64,000 bases of DNA from Pseudomonadota bacterium (GTDB lineage Bacteria; Pseudomonadota; Gammaproteobacteria; Steroidobacterales; Steroidobacteraceae). The notes below the pieces were generated by a model that saw only the letters and a program-made list of their open reading frames with translations, was not told the DNA's origin and searched no databases. The DNA is taken from contig JBBCGI010000001.1 of the NCBI GenBank assembly GCA_037200975.1, positions 124,001 through 188,000 of the forward strand. The letters are read 5' to 3'. Within the stretch, counting starts at the first letter, position 1; every line of letters begins with the position of its first letter. Made by a program: the position numbers and the translations under genes. This document shows, piece by piece, positions 1 to 9,302 of this stretch.

Positions 1-2278
1 CTTCGGAAGTGAGCCGGTCGACCAGCAAACGCGCGTCGTCGGAGCCGCCACGGGCGAAGGCGCCGCTGCGGATCATGTCGAGCGTGCGCGCCAGTTCCGG
101 GTTCGCGGCGACGATCTCGGCCGGGCGATAACCGTTCGCGCGCCGCGCGGAGACTTCGTCCGCCGTCATGCCGAAGATGAAGATGTTGTCGGCCCCGACA
201 CAGTCACGTATCTCGATGTTCGCCCCATCGAGGGTGCCGATGGTCAATGCCCCGTTGAGCGCGAGCTTCATGTTGCCGGTGCCCGACGCTTCCATGCCCG
301 CGGTCGAAATCTGTTGCGACAGATCGGCCGCCGGCATGATGGTCTGCGCCAGCGACACGTCGTAATCCGGCAGGAACACGCACTTGAGCTTGGTCAGCGT
401 GACCGGATCCTGGTTGATCGTCGTGGACACATTATTGATGAGCCGGATGATGGCCTTGGCGATGACATAACCGGGCGCCGCCTTGCCGGCGAAGAACACG
501 GTGCGCGGCACCCAGTTTTCATCGGGTTTGGCCTTGATGCGGTTGTAACGCGTGATGACGTAGAGAATGTTGAGCAGCTGGCGCTTGTATTCGTGGATGC
601 GCTTCACCTGCACGTCGAACAGCGAATCCACGCTCACGTCGATGCCGGTACGCCGGTCCACTTCCTCGGCGAGCGCCACCTTGTTGGCCCGCTTGATGTC
701 GCGGAACAACGCGCGAAAGGCCGGATCGTCCGCGGCCCAGCGCAGCCGCTCGATCTCCTCGAGGTCGTTCTCCCAGGCCGACCCCAGCCGTTCCGTCAGC
801 AGGCGCGACAGGCGCGGGTTCGATTGCTTGAGCCAGCGGCGCACCGTGATGCCGTTGGTGACGTTGGTGAAGCGGTCGGGGAACATCTGCGCGAAACCGG
901 AGAAGATCGTCTTCTGCATCAATTCGGAATGTAGCTTGGCGACGCCGTTCACCTTGTGCGAGCCGACCACCGCGAGGTGCGCCATGCGGACGCGTCGGCC
1001 GTAGGACTCCCCGATGATCGACAACGTGGTCTTGGCCGCGCCGTCGCCCTTGAACCGCTTTTCGACTTCCAGCAGGAACTCTTCGTTGATGCGATAGATG
1101 ATCTCGAGATGCCGCGGCAGGAACTGCTCGAAGAAATGCACCGGCCAGGTTTCGAGCGCCTCGGGCAACAACGTGTGGTTGGTGTAGCCGAACACATTGC
1201 GGCAGATGTCCCAGGCCTGGCTCCACGGCATGTCGTACTGATCCAGCAGCAGGCGCATCAACTCAGGGATGGCGAGCGTGGGATGTGTGTCGTTCATCTG
1301 CACGGCGAGCGCGCTCGGCAATTCCTCGAGCGTGCGTTCCTCGGACAGATGCGTGGCGAGGATGTCCTGGATACTCGCGCTGACGAAGAAGTACTGCTGC
1401 TTGAAACGCAATTCCTTGCCCTGCGGCGTGGAGTCGTCGGGATACAGCACGCGCGACAGGTTCTTCGCTTCGACCTGGTCTTCGACCGCGGCCGGATAGT
1501 TGCCGGCGTTGAAGTCTTCGATGTGGAACGGCTGCAGCGCGCGCGCCGACCACAGGCGCAAATGATTCACCGTCGGACTGCGATTGCCGGGCACCAGCTG
1601 ATCGAAGCCCACGGCAAGTACATCGGTGGTCTCGACCCAGCGCGAGCGCTGGCCCGCGCCGGCGTCCTGCGTGCTCAGCACCCGCCCGCCGAAACGCACG
1701 ATGTAGCGCGCATCGGAGCGCGGTGTTTCCCACACATTGTGGAGCCGCAACCAGGTGCTGGCGGATTCGCGTTGTCCACCGTCGGTGTCGATCGATTGCG
1801 TGAAGATGCCGTAGTCGTAACGGATGCCATAACCGGTCGCCGGATACTGCAGAGTGGCCAGCGAGTCCAGGAAACACGCCGCCAATCTTCCGAGTCCGCC
1901 GTTGCCCAGTCCCGGATCCACTTCGAGCGCGACGACCGAATCGAAGTCGTGACCCAGGCCGGCGATCGTGGCGCGCGCTTCGTCGATCAACTCGGAATCG
2001 AGGCTCGAGAGCGCGTTGACCAGCGAACGGCCCGGCAGGAATTCCACCGACAGGTAACACAGCCGCTTCACCCGCGCGCGCGCAACGCGCCGCTGTGTCG
2101 CGAGCCAGCGTGCGGACAGCTCCTCCCGCACCGCGAGCGATAAGGCGTCGTAGATGTCGCGCGGCGTCGCGGTCTCGGGCTCTTTGCCCAGCGAACGCGT
2201 CAGGCGGTCGTAAATTGCGGCGCGCAGGCTGCCGCGTCGAAGGATCGCGCCAGCTATCTGAGTCGAATCATTCAGCAC
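1..2278 (-). CDS. glgP: Glycogen/starch phosphorylase (3' end cut by window edge)
   Basis: Releases glucose-1-phosphate from alpha-1,4-glucans in the cytoplasm, using pyridoxal phosphate. About 759 residues are visible. The family is usually about 800-830 long, so roughly 60 C-terminal residues lie off the left edge. The PLP site EASGTGNMKLALNG is present with the Schiff-base lysine near residue 671, as are the N-terminal block YLSVEFLPGRSL and the stretch VQMNDTHPTLAIPELMRLL. The chosen start is the GTG at 2278, because upstream the frame closes and the first in-frame ATG lies deep inside the conserved core; a GAAGGG-like ribosome site precedes it. It diverges from a glucokinase-like gene, which fits glycogen breakdown feeding sugar phosphorylation. 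Identity is secure; the exact start is less so. Confidence 0.95.
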   Translation of the reverse strand, partial: MLNDSTQIAGAILRRGSLRAAIYDRLTRSLGKEPETATPRDIYDALSLAVREELSARWLATQRRVARARVKRLCYLSVEFLPGRSLVNALSSLDSELIDEARATIAGLGHDFDSVVALEVDPGLGNGGLGRLAACFLDSLATLQYPATGYGIRYDYGIFTQSIDTDGGQRESASTWLRLHNVWETPRSDARYIVRFGGRVLSTQDAGAGQRSRWVETTDVLAVGFDQLVPGNRSPTVNHLRLWSARALQPFHIEDFNAGNYPAAVEDQVEAKNLSRVLYPDDSTPQGKELRFKQQYFFVSASIQDILATHLSEERTLEELPSALAVQMNDTHPTLAIPELMRLLLDQYDMPWSQAWDICRNVFGYTNHTLLPEALETWPVHFFEQFLPRHLEIIYRINEEFLLEVEKRFKGDGAAKTTLSIIGESYGRRVRMAHLAVVGSHKVNGVAKLHSELMQKTIFSGFAQMFPDRFTNVTNGITVRRWLKQSNPRLSRLLTERLGSAWENDLEEIERLRWAADDPAFRALFRDIKRANKVALAEEVDRRTGIDVSVDSLFDVQVKRIHEYKRQLLNILYVITRYNRIKAKPDENWVPRTVFFAGKAAPGYVIAKAIIRLINNVSTTINQDPVTLTKLKCVFLPDYDVSLAQTIMPAADLSQQISTAGMEASGTGNMKLALNGALTIGTLDGANIEIRDCVGADNIFIFGMTADEVSARRANGYRPAEIVAANPELARTLDMIRSGAFARGGSDDARLLVDRLTSE

Positions 2279-2482
2279 TCGAACTACCCTTCACTCTTCC
2301 ACGAGACATTTCAGGACATTATTCATGACGCCACCGACAATCCACGCAAATTGACGCAAGTTCTTATGACGGCGCCTGCAGACCGGTATCATAGGCACCT
2401 CGCAACGAGGGGGCACGGTTACCTAACCGTGCTGGGTATCGCGCCACCGCGCTGCACCACATTGGCTTCGAGTTAACGCGGA

Positions 2483-3265
2483 ATGCACCGACAAGCAATT
2501 GGTATCGATATCGGCGGCTCGTCGATCAAGGCTGCCGTGGTTGACCTGACGCGAGGTTGTCTGGTCGGTGAGCGCCATTCGGTCCCTTCACCCGCCATGT
2601 CCGCCGTCAGCGAGATGTTGCACGCGATGGCCACGGCCGTTCCCGAAGGCACGGAGCAGCTCGCCGCCGGCGTCACGTTCCCCGGCGTCGTCGTTGCCGG
2701 CACCGTGCATAGCGCCGCCAACGTGGCGAAGTCGTGGATCGGTCAGCCACTGGCGGAACCCGCGGCGGCCAAGCTCAAACGCCAGGTCATCGCGATCAAC
2801 GATGCCGACGCGGCGGGGCTTGCCGAAGTGAAATTCGGCGCGGCGCGCGACGTCATGGGCACCGTGCTGGTGTTGAGCCTTGGTACCGGTATCGGCAGCG
2901 CGCTGTTCGTCGACGGCAAACTCGTGCCCAACACCGAGCTGGGTCACCTGGAATTCGACGGCATGGAAGCCGAAGCGCGCGCCTCGGGCCGCGCGCGCAT
3001 CGAGCGCAAGCTCGATTGGTCCGCCTACGTGAAGGAACTGTCGTACGTGCTGCAGCGGACACACGCGTTGTTCTGGCCGGACCTCATGGTGCTGTGTGGC
3101 GGTATCACCGCGGATCATCCGAACCTGTGCGAAGACCTGGTCGTGCCCTGCCCGCTGAAGTTGGGCGCATTACGCGCCGACGCCGGCATCGTGGGCGCCG
3201 CGTATGCGACCACGCTCCACACCGGCGCGTGGATCGACAAGCAACAGAAGGTCGCGGGCAAGTAG
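2483..3265 (+). CDS. ppgK: ROK-family polyphosphate glucokinase-like kinase
   Basis: A 260-residue sugar kinase of the ROK family that would phosphorylate glucose to glucose-6-phosphate. The N-terminal phosphate loop AIGIDIGGSSIKAAVVDL, the catalytic-region INDADAAGLAE, the second loop LSLGTGIGSALF and the segment ELGHLEFDGMEAEARAS match the polyphosphate-glucokinase branch, where polyphosphate or ATP serves as donor. The length equals that of known PpgK proteins. It diverges from glycogen phosphorylase over a 204-bp gap that should hold both promoters. The ribosome site is weak (GAG about 12 bases upstream). The donor preference is inferred from similarity; an ordinary ATP glucokinase of the same fold cannot be excluded. 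Confidence 0.85.
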   Translation: MHRQAIGIDIGGSSIKAAVVDLTRGCLVGERHSVPSPAMSAVSEMLHAMATAVPEGTEQLAAGVTFPGVVVAGTVHSAANVAKSWIGQPLAEPAAAKLKRQVIAINDADAAGLAEVKFGAARDVMGTVLVLSLGTGIGSALFVDGKLVPNTELGHLEFDGMEAEARASGRARIERKLDWSAYVKELSYVLQRTHALFWPDLMVLCGGITADHPNLCEDLVVPCPLKLGALRADAGIVGAAYATTLHTGAWIDKQQKVAGK

Positions 3266-3605
3266 CCCGCGCACGTCTATCTAGCGCCGCTGCGCGACCC
3301 AGCGCTGGCCGACCCGGTGCTGGTTGCTCGGAGTCTGCGAGACGATCGGCGCGAAACCCCAATCTCTGCCGGTGCAGTAGCCCAGGGGACGACGGAAAAC
3401 AAGCGTGGCGAGGCGCACCGTCCACTCATCGCGCACGCGCAAGCAAGCAAAATGTCTGTGCTGGACGTTGGCCTCCGGTGAGACCGATCATCCCCTCCCG
3501 GTACGACTTCGCCCGCGTCAGCAACTGCCACAATTGCCGCACGACTTCGCCACGGCACCCGCTTCAAATGAACGTGCGTCGAGCCACCTTTCCTTCGGAG
3601 TCTCC
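3266..3605. other. 340-bp stretch without a confident gene
   Basis: No convincing gene, terminator or repeat is seen. The ribosome site of the next gene (GGAG, 3597-3600) closes the stretch. The minus strand is open from 3487 down to a TAG at 3281-3283 with high third-position GC, and could encode about 51 residues from a GTG at 3436, ending in RVGQRWVAQRR. I do not recognise it; it may be a gene remnant or chance. Confidence 0.35.
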
Positions 3606-6600
3606 ATGAAGCGCCCTTCAACCGCCTTCGCTCAATACGTGTACGCGGCCCTCGCCCTGTTCCTCGTCTCCTGCGCCAAGACGCCCGGCCCGCTCGAAAA
3701 ACCGTCGATCAGGGTGGCCGATCCGGCCTGGTCGCAAATCATCTCCGCGCACAGTGCCGGCGCCATCTCGCGCCGCTCGCCGATCCGCGTGAGCTTCACG
3801 GGCGACATCGTTCCGCTCGACAAGGTTGGCTCTGACGCGTCAGCCAGCATCCGGATCGAGCCGGCGATCAAAGCCAGGGCGACCTTCGCGAGCCAGCGCG
3901 ACATCCTGGTATCCCCTGATTCCCGCGAGCTTGCGCCAGGCGCCACTTACAAGGTCTCCATCTTGCCGCGGGGGTTGCAGGGCGTCAGCGAGAAGTTGGG
4001 CGCGTATGAATTCCTGGTGAAGACCCTCGAACCGAACTTCGACGTCACGACGATCGGTCTGGACGTGGATCCCGCCGACGAAACACACATGGTGTTGCGC
4101 GGTTCGGTCACGACCGCCGACGTCGAAAACGGCGACGCCGTGGCGAAGATCCTGCGCGCCACGCTGAATGGCAAGGATCTGCCGATCACCTGGACGCACC
4201 ATGCCGAGCAGCACGATCACGCCTTCATGGTTGCTGGTATCACCCGCGCCGACACGACGCAGAAGCTCGAGCTGGCCTGGGACGGCACGCCGCTCGCGGT
4301 CAAACAAACCGAACGCCGCGAAATCGAAGTTCCCGGCAAACAGGAATTCACCGTCACGCAGGCGCAGGCGTACGAAGAGAGCAACCAGCGCCAGATCATC
4401 GTGCAGTTCTCGGACAACCTCGACCCGCGCCAGGACCTCAAAGGCCTCGTGCGGTTATCGCAGGGCGAGTTCTCGACCAACGTGCGCGCGAATGTCCTTA
4501 CGCTGTACGTCAACCAGGACATCGTGGGCGACGTCACGCTCTCGCTCGACAAGGCCCTGCGCAATCGCGCCGGTGATCGCCTGGCCGAGGACAAGACTTT
4601 TCCCTTGACGTTCACCAGCACGAAGCCGCAGGTGCGCTTCGTCGGCAAGGGCGTGATCCTGCCAGACGCGGACAAACTCACGGTGCCGTTCGAAGCGGTG
4701 AGCGCGCGCGCCGTACGCGTAACCGCGTTGCAGGTGTACCAGGAGAACATCCCGCAGTTCCTGCAGGTCAACAAGCTCGACGGCTCGCAAGAGATGGGCC
4801 GCGTGGGCCGCATCCTGTGGCGCAAGACCGTGCCGCTCACCGCGCCGATCCCGGGCCGCTGGACACGTTACGACCTCGACGTCACGCAGCTCATGAAGGA
4901 ACACCCGGGCGGCCTGTTCCAGCTGCAGCTCTCGCTCGCGCCGGGCGACGGCCTCTGGGATTGTGCCGGCCAGGCCGAGACCGCGCGCGTCGAGGACACC
5001 GCGCTCAAGAACCAGGAAGACGGCGACAGCTACGACCCGACCAACTGGGACTACGTGCAGTCGTATTTCGAAGGAGAAACCACCGACTGGAACCTGCGCG
5101 ACAACCCCTGCGAGCCGTCTTACTACCGCTTCCAGCCCAACACGCGCGCCGCGCGCAACCTGCTGGCGTCCAACATCGGACTCATCGCCAAGCGCGGCTC
5201 GCGCGGCAAACTACTGGTGGTCTCGACGGCGCTGGACTCCTCGAAGCCGCTGTCGGGCGTCAGGATCGACGCCGTCAATTTCCAGAACCAGGTGCTGGCC
5301 AGCGGCTCCACCAATGGCGATGGCATGGCGGAGATCGACCTCCAGGGCCAGCCCTTCGCGCTGGTAGCCACCAAGGATGGCCGCAAGGGTTACCTGCGCG
5401 TCACGAATGGCGGCGCCTTGCCGATCAGTCATTTCGACGTGGGCGGCGAAACCATCGTTGCCGGCTTGAAGGGTTTTCTCTATGGCGACCGCGGTGTATG
5501 GCGCCCCGGCGACACTATCTACCTGACGTTCGCGCTGCAGGACAAGGACAAGACGCTGCCGCCCGATCACCCGGTGACGGTGGAATTGCGCAATCCGCGC
5601 AACCAGCTGGTCCAGACGTTGACCAACACCGCGCCGGTCGGCCAGTTCTATGCCTTCGAATTGAAGACCGCGGCGGACGCGATGACCGGTGACTGGACTG
5701 CGACGGCGCTGGTCGGCGGCACCACGTTCGCGAAGACGCTCAAGATCGAAACGGTGATGCCGAACCGGCTCAAGATCGAGCTCAAGCTCGACGACGCGCC
5801 CGCACTGGACATCTCTCCGCTCAAGGTTGGCTTGAGTTCCCAGTGGTTGTCAGGCGCCACCGCCGCGAATCTGCGCGCCACGGTCGAGCTGCGTCTCGTG
5901 CCCGCCACCACGAAGTTCACGCGCAACACGGACTTCGTCTTCGACGACCCGGCGCGCTCGTTCTCGGGCGAGCCGATCGAAGTCTTCGACGGCCCGCTCG
6001 ACGACGACGGCAACGTGAGCTTCGAAAAGAACCTCGATCTGCCGAAGGACGTGCCCGGCATGCTGAACGCGACCTTCGTCACGCGCGTGTTCGAGAACGG
6101 CGGCGCGTTCAGCATCGCGCGCGACACCCGCACCGTGGCGGCGTTCGATCGCTACGTGGGCCTGCGCCTCCCGAAGGGCGACGCCGCGCGCGACATGCTG
6201 ATGACGGACACGAAGCACGTGGTCGAGCTCGCGACGCTCGACGCCGCGGGCAACCCGGTGAGCGTGCCGAAGATCGAGGTCACGCTGTACAAGATCGAGT
6301 GGAAATGGTGGTGGGACCAGAACGGCGATTCACTGGCGCAGTACGCGCAGCGCGAAAGCCAGCACGCCATCCAGCAGGAGACGGTCGCCACAAAGGACGG
6401 CAAGGGCCAGTGGACACTCGAGGTGAAATATCCCGAATGGGGCCGCTATCTGGTGCGCGCCTGCGATGTCGCGGGCGGGCACTGCACGGGCCGCGTGTTC
6501 TACATCGACTGGCCGAGCTGGGCCGGCAATGCGCGCGACCAGTCCGGTCCCGCGGCCAATATCCTCACCCTGACCACGGACAAGGAGTCGTACCAGGTCG

Positions 6601-9299
6601 GCGAAACGGCGGTGCTGCAGCTGCCCGAGGCCGCGCAGGGCCGCGCGCTGCTGACGCTCGAGAACGGCAGCAACATCATCGAGTACCGCTGGATCGAGGC
6701 GAAGCCGAAGGAAAATCGCGTGCGCATTCCGATCACGAGCGCGATGGCGCCGAACGTGTACGCGGCCGTGACGCTGGTGCAGCCGCACGCGAACAAGCAA
6801 AACGACCGGCCGATAAGGCTCTATGGCGTCATTCCGCTGAAGGCCTCCGACCCGCAGACGAAGCTGCTGCCCGTGGTCGGCACCGCGCCGGAATGGGCGC
6901 CGCGCTCGAGGCCTTCGATCACGGTGGCCGAGACCAGCGGCCGCGCGATGAACTACACGCTGGCCGTGGTGGACGAAGGTTTGTTAGGCCTCACCAACTT
7001 CAGGACGCCGAACCTGCACGACCAGTTCTACAAGCGCGAGGCGCTCGGCATCGCCACCTGGGATCTGTTCGACGAAGTGGCCGGCGCGTACGGCGGCCAG
7101 CTCGACCGGTTGCTGGCGCTGGGCGGCTCGGATGCCGGCACGCCGGTGAATCCGGACCAGGACAAATCCCGCTTCCCGCCCGTGGTGCGGTTCATCGGCC
7201 CGTTCGCGCTGAAGGCCGGCGAAAAACGCTCGCACCAGATCGACCTGCCACAGTACGTGGGCGCGGTGCGCGTGATGCTCGTGGCCGGCGATGGCGCGGC
7301 GTATGGCTCGGCGGAGAAATCCGTGTTCGTGCGCCAGCCGCTGATGATCCTGCCGACGCTGCCGCGCGTGGTCGGCCCCGGCGAACAGATCACGATGCCG
7401 GTGTCGGTGTTCGCGACCGATGCGTCGATCCGGGATGTCGCGGTCACCGTGACGGTGGATCCGCGGTTCACGGTCATCGGCGAGAAGTCGACGCGTGTGA
7501 CGTTCACGAAGCCCGAGGAGAAACTCGGGTTCCTGACGATCGCGTCGGGTACGAAACTGGGTACCGGCAAGATCCATGTATCCGCGGTCGGCGGCAAGTT
7601 CAAAGCCGAAGCGGACATCTGGCTCGAGGTCCGCTCGCCCAACGTGCCCGTGACGCGCGTGACACGCGCCACCATCAACGCCGGCGACAGCTGGAAAACC
7701 GATCTGAAAGGCTTCGGACTCGAAGGCACCCAGTCCGCGGTGCTCGAGGTGTCTGCGCTGCCGCCGCTCAATCTCGACGGCCGGATGGAATACCTCATCC
7801 ACTACCCGCACGGCTGCCTCGAGCAGACGATCTCGGGCGCGTTTCCGCAGGTCTATCTACCGCGGCTGATGACGCTCGCACCGCAGAAACGTGCCGAGGC
7901 CGAGGCCAACGTGCGCGCCGGCATCGCGCGGCTGCGCGGCTTCCAGCAGCCCAACGGCGGCTTCGTCTACTGGCCGGGCGGGTTCTATCCATCCGCGAAC
8001 CTTGGCTGGCGCGAGGACTGGGGCACGACGTATGCCGGCCACTTCCTGCTCGAAGCCGAACGCGCCGGGTTCGTGGTGCCGGGAGACATGAAGGCCAGCT
8101 GGCTGCGGTTCCAGAAAGGCGCGGCGCAACGCTGGGACGCGGGCGCGGTGCGTAATGCCGCGAACATCAGTGCGGGCGTAGCTGAAGGCGCGCGTTATCA
8201 GCAGGCGTACCGCCTGTTCACGCTCGCCCTCGCCGGCCAGCCGGACCTGGGCGCGATGAACCGTCTGCGCGAAACTCCGACGATGTCTGCGGGTGAACGC
8301 TGGCTGCTCGCCTCGGCGTACCAGCTCGCGAATCAGCCCGATGCCGCCGCCGCGCTCGTCAAGGGCGACAAGCTGGACGCGATCACCGCGAGCCGCGCGG
8401 ACGAATACACGTTCGGCTCGGACCTGCGAGATCGCGCCATCGTGCTGCAGGGCCTGACCATCCTCAATCGCGATGCCGATGCCGCCAGGCTCCTGCAGGA
8501 CATCTCGGCGCAGCTGTCGAACGAGACCTGGTTCAGCACGCAATCGGTGGCGTTTTCGCTGGTGGCCGTGGCGCGCTACGTGAAGGCCAGGCCGCTCGAG
8601 GCGTACGAATTCGAGTATTCCGCGGGAGGCGCACGGGCCACGCGGCTGCGCAGCGAGACACCGGCGGCGAAGGCCGATCTGCCGGCGCCGTCGGCGGCGG
8701 GAACGCCGCTCGCGGTGCGCAATGTCTCGAACCGCACGTTGTACGCAATCGTCGCGGTGCGCGGCATCGCCAAGAGCGGCGAAGAAGACGCATCCGCGAA
8801 CGGGCTCGAGCTCGACATCCAGTACCAGGATGCCGGTGGCAAGGTGCTTGACGGTGTCAGCCGCCTCACGCAGGGCAACGACCTGATCGCCGAGATCACG
8901 GTGCGTAATACCTCGCGCCGCAAGCTCGACAACCTGGCGCTGACGCAGCTCGTGCCCGCGGGCTGGGAGATCCGCAACGAACGCATGGATGGCGGCGATG
9001 CGCTGGGTGTAACCATGCCCGATCCGAATACCCAGCGTTCCGGCGACTGGTGGTGGATGCCGGATGGCTCGGCCGACGCCACGCGCCGCACGGCCGAATA
9101 CGTCGACATCCGCGATGACCGCGTGATGCAGTATTTCAGCCTGCGCGCGGGCGACAGCATCACATTTCGCACGCGCCTGAACGCGGCGTACCTCGGGCAC
9201 TACTATCTACCCGGCACGTCGGTCGAGGCGATGTACGACGCGACCCAGCATGCGCGGCTCAAGGGCCAGTGGGTCGACGTGGTGCCCGGGAAGCGGTAG
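3606..9299 (+). CDS. Bacterial alpha-2-macroglobulin lipoprotein (YfhM-like)
   Basis: A periplasmic protease trap of 1897 residues, thought to protect the cell when the wall is breached. The signal sequence ends in a lipobox (LFLVSCAKT, Cys near residue 20), so the protein should be lipid-anchored. MG-type beta domains fill the N-terminal two-thirds. The thioester motif GCLEQ is complete (Cys1404, Gln1407), followed by an alpha/alpha barrel with the segment FQQPNGGFVYWPGG. The frame stays open upstream to 3405, but the ATG at 3606 has a GGAG at spacing 5 and starts directly with the signal peptide. The stop lies 3 bp before pbpC; this pairing is conserved in many Proteobacteria and couples protease trapping to wall repair. 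Known family, intact. Confidence 0.95.
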   Translation: MKRPSTAFAQYVYAALALFLVSCAKTPGPLEKPSIRVADPAWSQIISAHSAGAISRRSPIRVSFTGDIVPLDKVGSDASASIRIEPAIKARATFASQRDILVSPDSRELAPGATYKVSILPRGLQGVSEKLGAYEFLVKTLEPNFDVTTIGLDVDPADETHMVLRGSVTTADVENGDAVAKILRATLNGKDLPITWTHHAEQHDHAFMVAGITRADTTQKLELAWDGTPLAVKQTERREIEVPGKQEFTVTQAQAYEESNQRQIIVQFSDNLDPRQDLKGLVRLSQGEFSTNVRANVLTLYVNQDIVGDVTLSLDKALRNRAGDRLAEDKTFPLTFTSTKPQVRFVGKGVILPDADKLTVPFEAVSARAVRVTALQVYQENIPQFLQVNKLDGSQEMGRVGRILWRKTVPLTAPIPGRWTRYDLDVTQLMKEHPGGLFQLQLSLAPGDGLWDCAGQAETARVEDTALKNQEDGDSYDPTNWDYVQSYFEGETTDWNLRDNPCEPSYYRFQPNTRAARNLLASNIGLIAKRGSRGKLLVVSTALDSSKPLSGVRIDAVNFQNQVLASGSTNGDGMAEIDLQGQPFALVATKDGRKGYLRVTNGGALPISHFDVGGETIVAGLKGFLYGDRGVWRPGDTIYLTFALQDKDKTLPPDHPVTVELRNPRNQLVQTLTNTAPVGQFYAFELKTAADAMTGDWTATALVGGTTFAKTLKIETVMPNRLKIELKLDDAPALDISPLKVGLSSQWLSGATAANLRATVELRLVPATTKFTRNTDFVFDDPARSFSGEPIEVFDGPLDDDGNVSFEKNLDLPKDVPGMLNATFVTRVFENGGAFSIARDTRTVAAFDRYVGLRLPKGDAARDMLMTDTKHVVELATLDAAGNPVSVPKIEVTLYKIEWKWWWDQNGDSLAQYAQRESQHAIQQETVATKDGKGQWTLEVKYPEWGRYLVRACDVAGGHCTGRVFYIDWPSWAGNARDQSGPAANILTLTTDKESYQVGETAVLQLPEAAQGRALLTLENGSNIIEYRWIEAKPKENRVRIPITSAMAPNVYAAVTLVQPHANKQNDRPIRLYGVIPLKASDPQTKLLPVVGTAPEWAPRSRPSITVAETSGRAMNYTLAVVDEGLLGLTNFRTPNLHDQFYKREALGIATWDLFDEVAGAYGGQLDRLLALGGSDAGTPVNPDQDKSRFPPVVRFIGPFALKAGEKRSHQIDLPQYVGAVRVMLVAGDGAAYGSAEKSVFVRQPLMILPTLPRVVGPGEQITMPVSVFATDASIRDVAVTVTVDPRFTVIGEKSTRVTFTKPEEKLGFLTIASGTKLGTGKIHVSAVGGKFKAEADIWLEVRSPNVPVTRVTRATINAGDSWKTDLKGFGLEGTQSAVLEVSALPPLNLDGRMEYLIHYPHGCLEQTISGAFPQVYLPRLMTLAPQKRAEAEANVRAGIARLRGFQQPNGGFVYWPGGFYPSANLGWREDWGTTYAGHFLLEAERAGFVVPGDMKASWLRFQKGAAQRWDAGAVRNAANISAGVAEGARYQQAYRLFTLALAGQPDLGAMNRLRETPTMSAGERWLLASAYQLANQPDAAAALVKGDKLDAITASRADEYTFGSDLRDRAIVLQGLTILNRDADAARLLQDISAQLSNETWFSTQSVAFSLVAVARYVKARPLEAYEFEYSAGGARATRLRSETPAAKADLPAPSAAGTPLAVRNVSNRTLYAIVAVRGIAKSGEEDASANGLELDIQYQDAGGKVLDGVSRLTQGNDLIAEITVRNTSRRKLDNLALTQLVPAGWEIRNERMDGGDALGVTMPDPNTQRSGDWWWMPDGSADATRRTAEYVDIRDDRVMQYFSLRAGDSITFRTRLNAAYLGHYYLPGTSVEAMYDATQHARLKGQWVDVVPGKR

Positions 9300-9302
9300 T
9301 CC

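Noticed and set aside
3405-3605. Longer N-terminus for the alpha-2-macroglobulin protein
   Set aside because: It would bury the lipoprotein signal peptide behind 67 unrelated residues; ATG 3606 has a ribosome site.
5843-8155. A 770-codon open frame on the plus strand inside the alpha-2-macroglobulin gene
   Set aside because: Out-of-frame shadow rich in Arg, His and Gly. The true frame carries the signal peptide and thioester motif.
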